A DNA stretch of 64,000 bases from Rutpela maculata (taxonomy: Eukaryota; Arthropoda; Insecta; Coleoptera; Cerambycidae): positions 37,095,903-37,159,902 of the forward strand of contig OW386289.2 of the NCBI GenBank assembly GCA_936432065.2, written 5' to 3'. Positions 11,576 through 21,388 of the stretch are shown here, in pieces; within the stretch, counting starts at the first letter, position 1; each line of letters starts with the position of its first letter. A program made the translations under genes and the position numbers. The notes under the pieces are model-generated. The model saw nothing but the letters and a program-made list of their open reading frames with translations, was not told the origin of the DNA and ran no database searches.

Positions 11576-13953
11576 CTATGAGAATAATTAAAAAGTTTCT
11601 GGCTACTGGTAGTGTTCTTAACATGAAAAGAAAAATAAAAGCATATGATGAAGACAATGTTGGGGCTATTATAGTTCATGCCTCTGTTATAGAAAATTCT
11701 AGGATGCCACTAAGAGAGAGATCAGTTCTTATTAATATTAGCAAATCTGAACTCCAAACAATTTACAAGGCAAAGAAAATTAGGGCATATAAAGCCAATT
11801 ATAAACATATGCATGAAGAGGGAGATGACGGCCGTAGGTTGGATTTTTGTTTGACCATTGGAGAAAAAAATCATGGAAGAGAGATTTTTTCATCATTTCA
11901 TAATTTTCTCAGATGAATCCACATTCACAACCAATGGTGTTGTTTCATCTCAGAATTGTCGGTTTTGGGCTTCTGAAAATCCAAATTTTAGAATTCATTG
12001 TAGAAGACAATATTATAAAAAAGTGAATGTGTGGTGTGCCGTTTCTTATCACATTGGAGTTATTGGACCTTATTTCATTGAGGGAAGGTTAAACCAGCAC
12101 ACTTATTTACAGTTTCTTGAAAGATTTTCTGAAGAACAGTTAAATATTTTAAGAGATATGCCTTTAGTTCATTTTCAACATGATGGTTGCCCTGGCCACT
12201 CCACAGAAATGGTTAATCGGTGGTTGAATTTAAATTTTGGAGAAAATTGAATTGCCAGGAATGGACCGATCAAGTGGCCGACGAGATCCCCAGACCTATC
12301 AATATTGGATTTCTTTTTATGGGGTCGCCTCAAGCAGTTGGTTTACGCTGAACCACTTCCTAACGATGTAGCAGTATTGAAGCAGATAATTACAAATCCG
12401 TAAACTCCATACCGTTAGATCATATTCGAAAAAGTTTTAAGGACTTCAGGCGAAGGATCGAAATGTGTGTGGATATGGGTGGTAGCTACGTCGAATAATA
12501 AAAAAATTGTAAACATTGTTTTGTATTGGTCAATAATTAATTTGTTTGTGAATCTGTTATGTTTTTGACATTTATTACTTGTTATAATTTTTAAAACCTC
12601 ATTAATCTTCTGTTAGTAATTGTTTCTTGTTTTACAATTAGTTCGATTAACATTATACCTTCTTACATCTCAATTTTTTATTTACCAACAGTCTACTTTT
12701 TGAGATGATTAACATTTGCTCCTTCACAACTTTAAATATGAATTCAACTCTTAATTCGCAAAAAATGGGAAGTTTCAAAAAAATAATTTTATATTCCTGA
12801 AATTTGGTATAGAGGTATAAAATTGCATTCTAAATAACTTTTCTTAGTGGAATTTTTTTCATATTTTGAAATATAAATGTACTTTATTAGTGGTGATTTT
12901 TACAACTTTGCTTATAAAACACCCTGCAGAACACCAAATCAAGTCATTTTTGGTATACTTTAGTTTTACAACAAGCCCAAATACCATTCCAAAATTCCAA
13001 AATTTTTGGTCCATTACACCTCTTGTTACATCTATCCTGGGATACACTGTATATACAATCAGCTATGCAATTTTTGCCGAAAATATTAACGCGTAATGTA
13101 TTATAAATAAACAAAAATTGTCTATTCTACTTAAAGGTTTTACAAATAATTAGTTTTCATTGACTAGACAAAATAAAATCAATTTTATTTTGTATCATAA
13201 GTATCCGGTATCAAGCTAGCATCAATGTTCTATCAATCAATACACGTACTTACTTATTTATTAATACAGTGAATTTTAACAAAGCTACTTATATATGTGA
13301 TGTATTAAACTGAAGTAAACGGGTGTTGTGTATTCGAAAAACGTGATTTGATGTCACTTCCGGCAAAACCAAAAGTTCAGGCACTTCAATCTAAGACCAA
13401 ATAATGGTAAATAGTCTGGTTATACATTTCCAGCAGTTATCATTTCAATACCTGCAGTAAGTTTTGAGAAATCGTTGATACATATCGAGAGGTAGGTCCA
13501 CTAGGTCCAGTCTTTGGAGCCATCTATCGGAGAAACTGCCCATAATTTGAAGTTTTGCCAAAGGAACTTATTGTTCAGAATCAGTTAAACTATAACATCT
13601 CAAAAATTCATCAAATTCGACAGGCCACCAATTTACCTATAAAACGTGCGGTGTCCTTTACTAGCCTTTTTGTAAATTTACAGACCTTTTTGTAATGTTA
13701 CAACAAATATGTGAATTCACATTACTACTATAAAATTGCAAGAATACTGTGGCAGTCTAACCAATAGCATTGGTAAATTTTATCACGTGAGGAAGACCAC
13801 AAACTACAACTTGAAGTAAATCATAGAACTTATTGTCATTGTCAATTTATCATTTCTGGCAGTGATTAATTCGTGTAAATATCAAGTATATAAAAAATCT
13901 ACAAAACACAAGTAAGTATATTTAACTAGATAAAGCAAAATATGGTATTTAAA

Positions 13954-14257
13954 TCTGTGGCTTGGTGCTAAAAGGGCCAAGGTCACTTTTTCTTTAAAAT
14001 GACTTATTGACACCAAGTTTTTAGAGAAAATGTAATGTAAAAAAAAAATTGTAAAACAGATAAAAGAGCCAATTGTAACATAGACTGTATTAATAAGGTA
14101 TGTTTCGTTTCTAGAAAGCCTAAAGTAGACTTTGGCCGTTTTATCATAATAACTTACACAAATAATAATAATAATATAATTTTCTATAAAAACTTTAAAC
14201 CTCATTTCCTCAAATTGTAAATTTTTGACATTGGCCCTTTTAGCACCAAGCCACAGA
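13954..14257. mobile_element. 304-bp MITE with about 27-bp terminal inverted repeats
   Basis: TCTGTGGCTTGGTGCTAAAA at 13,954 is mirrored by TTTTAGCACCAAGCCACAGA ending 14,257; the arms continue through GGGCCAA. Flanking AAAT on both sides could be a short target duplication. A 130-aa minus-strand frame spans the element and looks fortuitous. Confidence 0.8.
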
Positions 14258-14920
14258 AATGTAATAATTGTCACACTAATCTCGGTATAAGCATGAATGC
14301 CACCAAAATGCTTCTGGAATTATATTCAAATGTGTACAGCCAGCTGACAAATTCATATGTAAAACATATTTTCGTTTTACACACCACATTGCTACTTCTC
14401 ATTATGTGAACGCTAATTTTTTATTATATTTATATATGTTTATAGTCCATAGTGCCATTTACTGTAATTTATGTTTAGTTAAGTTTGTGTATTTACATTT
14501 TTTACCATAGTGCCTGGGGATGAGGTTTTATTTTAAGTCATTTACTGTGATGTATGTTTAGTTAAGTTTAATTTAGTGTATTATTTTGTGTAGGTATATA
14601 TGTTTTATACAGTAAAAACAATATTCTCCTAACATGTGGTTTTTATTACATAGATACATTTAATTTTTTTCTGTTTGTGATACATCAGGGAAAGCATGTA
14701 CTTACTTTTATCTACAATTGCATATTGTATATGTGTCAAATTTATTGTATTTAAGTATAATTTAGGTACTTAGTTTTAAAATGTTAAAAAATGTGAAAAC
14801 GCGTTTTTTGTATTTAATCGCCTCTGAAACGGTTAAATACAAAAACAGGTGTCTCTATGTTATAACTTATCCAACTTATACATAAAAACAATAAACTTGA
14901 GCCATTCATGTTCACTGAAA
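14258..14920. other. Non-coding stretch with a diverged tandem duplication
   Basis: CATTTACTGTAATTTATG with TTAGTTAAGTTT (from about 14,455) is repeated about 85 bp later as CATTTACTGTGATGTATG with TTAGTTAAGTTT (from about 14,540). No gene recognised. Confidence 0.5.
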
Positions 14921-16843
14921 ATCTGTAAAGGGCATAGCAAGATAAGCATATAAAATCTGCTCCCAAACAAAATTTTGTTTGTTATCAACTATTTGAAATA
15001 TGATTTTCCCAAAATTTCAAGCCTGCAGCCGCCATATTGGAGGGTGGTGGGGGTTTTTCTGATTTTCGTTTTTTAAAATTTTCTCGGATACCGTTGTATG
15101 AAAAAAACCGAAAAGATTCACAGTTATTACTTACATGTTGGACTATTTACCCAATTTTTTTCATAATTTTTAAATGTAAATTTCGTATGCAAAAAAAAAT
15201 TGCAAATTTTTGCATACAATTTTTTGGCACTTTAAGAAAGGAGGCTATTCTTTTCGTCGTAAATTACTCATTTATCAAGGATTATTCTCAAATTATTTTC
15301 ATATTTTTAAAAAATGTGGAAGATAGTTAAAAAAACGAAAAACTGTATTACCGACCATTCTCTTCTACGCGCCTCATTACCATTTGGACGCATGTCTTGT
15401 TAACAAATATACCGGATGTTTCATTAATAATTGGACGTACGCTAATTGGAGAATCCTTAGTCCAAAATATGAAGATTTAACCTGAAACACTTAGATAAAA
15501 TGTGCCTCCTTACTGAGATACAGGGTGTCAAGGTTTTTTTTTCTTTTTTTTACAATATCTCAACTACCTCTTGACCGATCTTCTCCCAATTTGGTAAGGA
15601 AACATTTTTTAAGCTAAGAAACAATAATTTATGTATTACATCACGCTAGCCACGTGGAGATTTGATGAATATTTTTTCTCTTTTTTTTTTATGAAACGTA
15701 GTGGCACTTTTGAATAGAAAATCTCATGCAGGAGTCATTTCTACGTAAAAAAAAGTACACTTGATAGAACTTGATAATTCCAACCGTTTTCGAGAAAACT
15801 GCCGCATAGATCTCAAAAATTCTTTGAGAACAAGCAATTTGAAGAGGAAAAAACACTGTATTTATTGAAAAGTGTGCTTTGGTGACGTCTTAGTTTTGTC
15901 ATTTACGTATAATTTCATTAGTTTGACATTTTGACAGAACTAAGACGAAATCTATGCGGCAGTTTTCTCGAAAACGGTTGGAATTATCAAGTTCTATCAA
16001 GTGTACCTTTTTTACGTAGAAATGACTCCTGCATGAGATTTTCTAGTCAAAAGTGCCACTACGTTTCATAAAAAGAAAGAGAAAAAATATTCATCATCAG
16101 GTCATGAGGCGCCCTCCACGTGCCTAACGTGATGTAATACATAAATTATTGTTTCTTAGCTTAAAAAATGTTTCCTTACCAAATTGGGAGAAGATCGGTC
16201 AAGAGGTAGTTGAGATATTGCAAAAAAAAGAAAAAACTTTGACACCCTGTATCTCAGTAAAGAGGCACATTTTACCTAAGTGTTTCAGGTTAAATCTTCA
16301 TATTTTGGACTAAGGATTCTCCAGTTAGCGTATGTCCAATTATTAATGAAACATCCGGTATATTTGTTAACAAGACATGCGTCCAAATGGTAGTGAGGCG
16401 CGTATAAGAGAATGGTCGGGAATGCAGTTTTTAGTTTTTTAAACTATCTTCCACATTTTTTAAAAATATGAAAATAATTTGAGAATAATCCTTGATAAAT
16501 GAGTAATTTACGATGAAAAATTCAGAGTGGCCTTCTTTCTTAAAGTGCCAAAAAATTGTATGCAAAAATTTGCAAATTTTTCTTGCATACGAAATTTGCA
16601 TTTAAAAATTATGAAAAAAATTGGGTAAATAGTCCAACATGTAAGTAATAACTGTGAATTTTTTCGGATTTTTTCGTACAACGGTATCCGAGAAAATTTT
16701 AAAAAACGAAAATCTAAAAACCCCCCACCACTCCTCCAATATGGTGGCTGCAAAAATTTTGGAAAAATCAAATTTTCAAATAGTTGATAAACAAAATTTT
16801 GTTTGGGGGCAGATTTTACGTGCTTTTCCCTTTACAACAAAAA
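14921..16843. mobile_element. 1.9-kb palindrome with arms of about 890 bp
   Basis: The left arm (14,921-15,812) is mirrored by the right arm (about 15,951-16,843) around a spacer of about 138 bp. Landmarks include CCGCCATATTGGAGGGTGG near 15,030 (inverted near 16,740), GGATGTTTCATTAATAATTGG near 15,415 (inverted near 16,335), CTGAGATACAGGGTGTCAAGG near 15,520 (inverted near 16,245) and TTTTCGAGAAAACTGCCGC at the inner edges. The spacer holds a smaller stem (GTCTTAGTTTTGTCA/TGACAGAACTAAGAC). Long frames on opposite strands (15037-15330, 16508-16771) give the same peptide because they lie in the two arms. No transposase is visible. Confidence 0.9.
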
Positions 16844-18720
16844 TTGACAGGAATTCGCGTAAAATCACGTTGTAAAGTTATGGCCTCCACGTAACTATGC
16901 CAACAAAACTCAGAAATTCGTGTAAAATCACATTGTACAATTACGGCCTTCATGTGCAATTACGCCGTAGAATTATAAGAGTATACATAAAATCACATCA
17001 CATTGCGCATATATTTTTACAACAGTGGTGTAATTTTACATACAGCCTGTGAAAAAAACTTTTTTCGCGATTTTTCACATTTTTTACCGATTTGTTTATG
17101 CTTACAATTACAAAAAAATAGTATTTTGATGGGAAATTCAATTTTCTACAAAAAAGTACTGTTTTAATTATTCTCTTGAATTCCGCCGAGCATTCCGCTT
17201 AGTTGATGAGTTGTATTGAAAAAAACACCTCGTTCTCAAAAATGCACCTCTAAATTTAATAGCATTTTGTGATTTTATCATATTTAGATGACCAACAAAC
17301 GGATGAAACAATAAAAACCCTTTAACGCAATAACTGTTCCTTACTTCCTCTTTTTTTTTGTACATAGTCAATAGCCTAGAACGTGACATGGGACCTACGG
17401 TGGACAGGACTATAAATCAGTTTATTTATCTTTCGTAAAAACAATACTTCCTAGAGAGCAGAGAAACATAAACTACATTGTGATTTGTGATCTCGAGGCC
17501 GGGGCCATCTCGTATAATTGAGGATTGAACTTCCTTAAGGTAAGTCGTTTTACCTCTAACTATCATACTAATACAATGAATGCACTATGTGCTATTTTAG
17601 TGCGAAGATTTTTGCATACGTTCTATAAATAGCTACCATATGAGTTTTACTAATTTCGTTATATGTGTTCCTTTTGATTTCTTGTACCTTATATCCGTAA
17701 ATAAAACAGTTTTAACCGCTGCTATAAATTTATCATATTATCTTATTCACAAATCTTCACCTGATGCGGACTTAACATCGTCTTCCACACAGTTTATTAA
17801 AACATGCATTGTATATTTTATTTATTCACTAGCGAGCGTTCAAAAAAACGACGTCAAGTTGCTTATGCAAATTAAAACGTTGAGTTAGACTGGTTTCTAC
17901 TGTAATAAGCTATCATACGATGTATCACATTGAGTTATTAAGTATTTTGAATTTTTTACGTATAGTATGGTAATCAATCTAACGCTCGCTAGAATGCATT
18001 TCAAAGGAGAGAGGCCGAAAAAGTAAACAAAAAAGAAAAACAGATTCTTACGTAAAATTTTCTGCCACATTCGAAGTTCGAGTTCGCCAATTAATTCGAA
18101 ATTGCGAAATTGGAGAAAAAAGTATATTTTTGTCAAAGCTCGGAAAAACATGAAAATATATATTTTTTTAATTTCCCACTCAGTACTTATCTCGTACCTC
18201 ACAACTTGAGAAGATTTAATAGAAATCGCTTAAGAGAATCTATAAGTAATGATTGAACAAATATTTAAAAAAAAAAACATACATACAGGTCGAATTGAGA
18301 ACCTCCTCCTTTTTAAAATTTTATGAAGTCGGTAAAAAAACTGAGAAAAATATTTGTTGACTACCTGTAACAGCCGTTACCAGTGTGATAGTGACGCTTT
18401 GTTACCAGCTCCAGTGTGGAAAAATTAAAAAAATAAATAAATAAAAGGAGTGTGTATGAGCTTTAAATCCTGCTTTACTTCCGTGCAGCACTCTTCTAAC
18501 TTTAATAATAGTCTATCGCATGCTACATTTTATGATGCACTTTTGTTACGAAATGATCCGGTTTTTATATTTCGTAAAAAATATATCGTGCGAAAAGAAC
18601 TTTTCGTTTAACTATTGTAGCTAAGGAAAAGGTTGAAAAAATACCTTGTCAAAATGTAAGTTCGATATCTCTAATAGCAAACGGGATATTGAGCGATAAA
18701 TAATAAAATACATAATAATT
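16844..18720. other. Non-coding stretch, no gene recognised
   Basis: AT-rich. At 16,855-17,040 the phrase GTAAAATCAC or ATAAAATCAC recurs about every 60 bp. GGTCGAATTGAGAACCTCC at about 18,288 looks like a common insect repeat end. Otherwise nothing supportable. Confidence 0.35.
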
Positions 18721-20848
18721 AATAGGCCAGGCAACATAGGCCAAAAAAGGTGGTGTAGACGAAATAATTGTCGGAAAGCTTGAAATCATTTTAATCTCTT
18801 TATTTGCATGTAAAAGGAGTTTTTTGAAGTTTGCTGTATAAGGGGTGTCCCAAAAACCCCTAAATTTTCTGACTTTTTTCAGTTTTTCACTAATAACTCC
18901 TAAACGATGCACTTCTAAAAAAATTTTACTCTTTTATAAAGTAAAGTACACAAAATGCTACATCCAATGAGCACATACTAGAAATTAAGTCAAGTGGTAT
19001 GGACGATATGCATGTTCAAAAAATAACCAAACTTGAGGAGTTGGAGTCTAGAGGAGCAACTGCTAGGCTATGGGTGCAGTATTTTAAAATAGTAAGGAGT
19101 TGTAGGGGATGAAAACGTAAATCGACATCTGTCAGACCAAATCGGAACTTCAAGTCTTAAAAGCATTATTGGCATTATTAAGCAATTTTGGTGAAGTGAA
19201 GTTCTCCAGAAAGAAAAGAGTGTTACCAATGCGAGGCTTCACCAGCAGTGTAAAGTTGCATGACGAAGTAGTGCCAGTAGACCTATACACTATTTTCAGG
19301 AGAATCTCATTTCATAAAAAAACGGAATCCTAACTGAGAAATTACTTTATATCTGAATTGGCTCCATAGCCACCATCTTTATTTGATGAACAAGGAATGA
19401 GAAAATCACGTAAATGTATTTCTATGATTTGTTTGATCCAGTGGATACTCCGTCAAACATCGAAAGTGCTCTCTATGTGATTGACGGTGGATTCCTACTT
19501 CATCGAGTGCCGTGGGAGTTGAGAGAAAGGTTCTGTTCAGTTCTCAACAAATACGTAGATTATGTCAAAAAATACTTTGGGGCGCGATCAATCATAGTAT
19601 TTGATGGCTATCCAGACGACCCTACAAAGAAACAATGTTTTTGACAATTTCAAAAAATAAATTTCTCTCGAATGAAGGGAACAAGAAACGATTCATCGCA
19701 ATGCTGATTTGGAAATTTGCAGATGAAAACATCGCTGTCGAACAAGCTGCAGAGGATGCCGACACAACCATTGTCAGAAGGGCTACAGAAAATTCTACAC
19801 ACTCCGAATGTGTGATTGTGGTAGGAGAAGATATAGATCTTTTAGTACTTATTACTGCGTTAGCTCCTAATAGTGATCGGTTGTTTGTCGTGAAGCCTGG
19901 AAAAGGAAAATCAGAGACCGTTTTCTATTCCCCGACACACTTTAAAATGTCAAATAAAGTGAAGGAAAATATATTATTCCTTCACGCTAGGAATGAAAAT
20001 GAAATGTTCTCCAATATGCTATAATTGCAGAGGTGCGTCCTGTACCAATATACCAGATGAAATTGATGACGAACCAAACTTCAATGACGACGAAGTAATA
20101 CTACCTGTCGATGATGACGAATTAGAAGACCTGGATGATGAGGATCATAAATTGGACCAATTGCTTCACTCAGCTTCTACTTCCAAACGCAGCAAACTTA
20201 ATTGATGTTGTATTTACATGATTTTGTATACTCTACTTTTTTTGTTAATTACCCACACATCAAAATTTACCATCAAAGCATTTTGTACTTTCAGTCGATT
20301 TTTAACGTTTTAATTATTTAACGTTTTAATCACAATGTGCGCTTTTATTTTAAAATCCAGGAATTCACCACCAAGTAATGACCATGATAAGTATTGACCA
20401 GTTAACTTTGATACACGATATAATATTATAGGATATTCACATATTATTACATTATATATTTCATATATTACATTTTACGTTGCGAAAATATGTAAAAAAC
20501 ACATTTTTTTTCTTAAATGAAAACTATCGTCGGTTTTTGACTTCGCATACCTTCCTAACGACTTTGCACATTTTAAAGTATATGGTACTCAATCGACGTA
20601 GAATTTTATGTGCTTTAATTTATAAAAGAATAAAATTTTCCGAGAAATGCATAATTTAGGAGTTATTGGTAAAAAAACTGAAAAAGGTCCTAAAATACCG
20701 AGGTTTTTGGGACGCCCGTCCTACAGCACAATCAGAAATTTGGTGCAAACTTTAAAAAACCCTTTTTACACGCAAATGAAAAGATCAAAACCATTTCCAG
20801 CTTTCCGACAATTAATTCGCCTACAAACCCTATGCTGCCTAGCCTATA
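18721..20848. mobile_element. Inverted-arm element carrying nuclease-gene copy 2
   Basis: The left arm (18,721-18,958) and inverted right arm (20,601-20,848) share TTTATAAAAGA, TTTAGGAGTTATT, GGTTTTTGGGAC, GCTTTCCGACAATTA and GCCTA at the outer end, with moderate divergence. They enclose the nuclease/CXC pseudogene copy 2 with 0-450 bp of flank. No target duplication was found, so two independent insertions of one MITE on either side cannot be excluded. Confidence 0.55.
18960..20205 (+). pseudogene. FEN1/XPG-like PIN nuclease with CXC-like tail, copy 2
   Basis: This is the copy with the best N-terminal half. Upstream, broken by stops, is SRGATARLWVQYFKIVRS (near 19,051-19,104), then PSLFDEQGMRKSRK (near 19,373-19,414). 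From 19,414 an open frame gives VDTPSNIESALYVIDGGFLL, resembling the first metal-site strand of FEN1-type nucleases, then ARSIIVFDGYPDDPTKK. A shifted frame (from 19,635) gives the acidic block QAAEDADTTIVRRA and IVVGEDIDLLVLITAL, the second Asp cluster. After KENILFLHA an internal deletion joins directly to the Cys-rich end (CSPICYNCRGASCTN) and an acidic tail (DEIDDEPNFNDDEV) to stop at 20,205. The LPPT and WGWK segments seen in copies 1, 3 and 4 are missing here. Confidence 0.82.
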
Positions 20849-20892
20849 AATGCAAATGCAAATTCCTTACATCGTAAAAGTTCTATAAAATA

Positions 20893-20992
20893 GAATAATT
20901 AAATATGTTACCAGAAAATACTAGTAATTATTTAGATTTATGTAATAGTTAAAATAATTACTAGTATTTTCTGGTAATATATTTAATTATTC
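20893..20992. repeat. 100-bp near-perfect hairpin
   Basis: GAATAATTAAATATGTTACC (20,893) with CAGAAAATACTAGTAATTATTT is mirrored by 20,951-20,992. The arms are about 41 bp, the loop about 17 bp, with one visible mismatch. It is probably a tiny MITE or fold-back relic. Confidence 0.9.
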
Positions 20993-21388
20993 CAATAAAA
21001 TACATTCATGTTTTTCTAACTTTTTCTCCGATTTCGCAATACGCAATAACAGACCTACCTACTTAACAGAAAAAATTAGATATAGAACAGATACCCATAA
21101 TCTAACAATACGAGGAAAAGACATGATAATCATACCCCAACACAAAACTACTCTTTTCGAGAGATCATTTTCATACATTTAAACGGTAAATTAATGTTAT
21201 TAGTGTTTAAAATACCCGTGCTGCTCGAATACTAAAATATATTAACACTATAAAAAAATGACCACTTCCGGTCAGTATGCCGACCCGTTCCACCCACTCT
21301 AGAGGTCAGTTAGCTTCTGCCGGATTTTTTTCCCATTTTTTAAAAATGTTAATAATTAGAGCAGCGATTTCGTAAGTCTATCGTGTCG
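20993..21388. other. Non-coding stretch, no gene recognised
   Basis: AT-rich spacer between the small hairpin and the 2.9-kb palindrome; nothing recognised. Confidence 0.4.

Larger units (their letters stand above)
10171..12498 (+). pseudogene. Mariner-family transposase, interrupted
   Basis: The gene starts at ATG 10171 with MVLTVREKIYIAQCYGIGG, a helix-turn-helix N-terminus, and is cut at 10,308 by the hAT insertion. It resumes at 11,584 (IIKKFLATGSVLNMKRK). The catalytic part shows FSDEST (first Asp), FQHDGCPGHS (second Asp) and RSPDLSILDFFLWG (third Asp). I count 36 residues between the second and third Asp, the spacing of maT-type (DD37D) rather than classical DD34D mariners. There is a TAG just before the hAT site, a frameshift at an A-run near 11,865, a TGA at 12,248-12,250 where a Trp is usual, and further drift before the likely C-terminus (MGGSYVE, stop 12,496-12,498). 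It encodes no active enzyme as it stands. Confidence 0.9.
9264..13051. mobile_element. Mariner-type transposon with long inverted repeats
   Basis: The outer ends are TACAGTGTGTCGCAGG (9264) and the reverse complement of TACAGTGTATCCCAGG (ending 13,051), flanked by TA on both sides as expected for Tc1/mariner. The inverted repeats run about 300 bp inward. The left one is interrupted by about 370 bp of unrelated AT-rich sequence (9303-9675), and then matches 12,760-13,010 up to the block AATGGACCAAAAATTTTG. Between the repeats is a broken transposase gene, itself split by a hAT element. Open frames read inside the repeats (9661-9861 minus, 12866-13096 plus) encode the same peptide because they are the two arms, not genes. 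Confidence 0.85.
8517..13659. mobile_element. Fold-back element split by a mariner
   Basis: The left arm (8517 to about 8943) returns inverted at about 13,236-13,659. Shared marks include AAAGGACACCGCACG at the outer ends, CCAAAGACTGGACCTAGTGG and the palindromic CTTCCGGTTTTGCCGGAAGT region. Removing the mariner at 9264-13051 leaves an element of about 1.35 kb with 0.43-kb arms. No gene of its own is visible. It was in place before the mariner landed between its arms. Confidence 0.8.

Noticed and set aside
9661..13096. Two open frames (9661-9861 minus, 12866-13096 plus) encoding nearly the same peptide
   Set aside because: They are the two inverted repeats of the mariner; the similarity is of DNA arms, not of genes.
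13882..14274. 130-codon minus-strand frame
   Set aside because: It covers a MITE from end to end including both terminal repeats and has no family resemblance.
15037..16771. Similar 87-97-codon frames on opposite strands
   Set aside because: They lie in mirrored positions of the 1.9-kb palindrome and have no recognisable domain.
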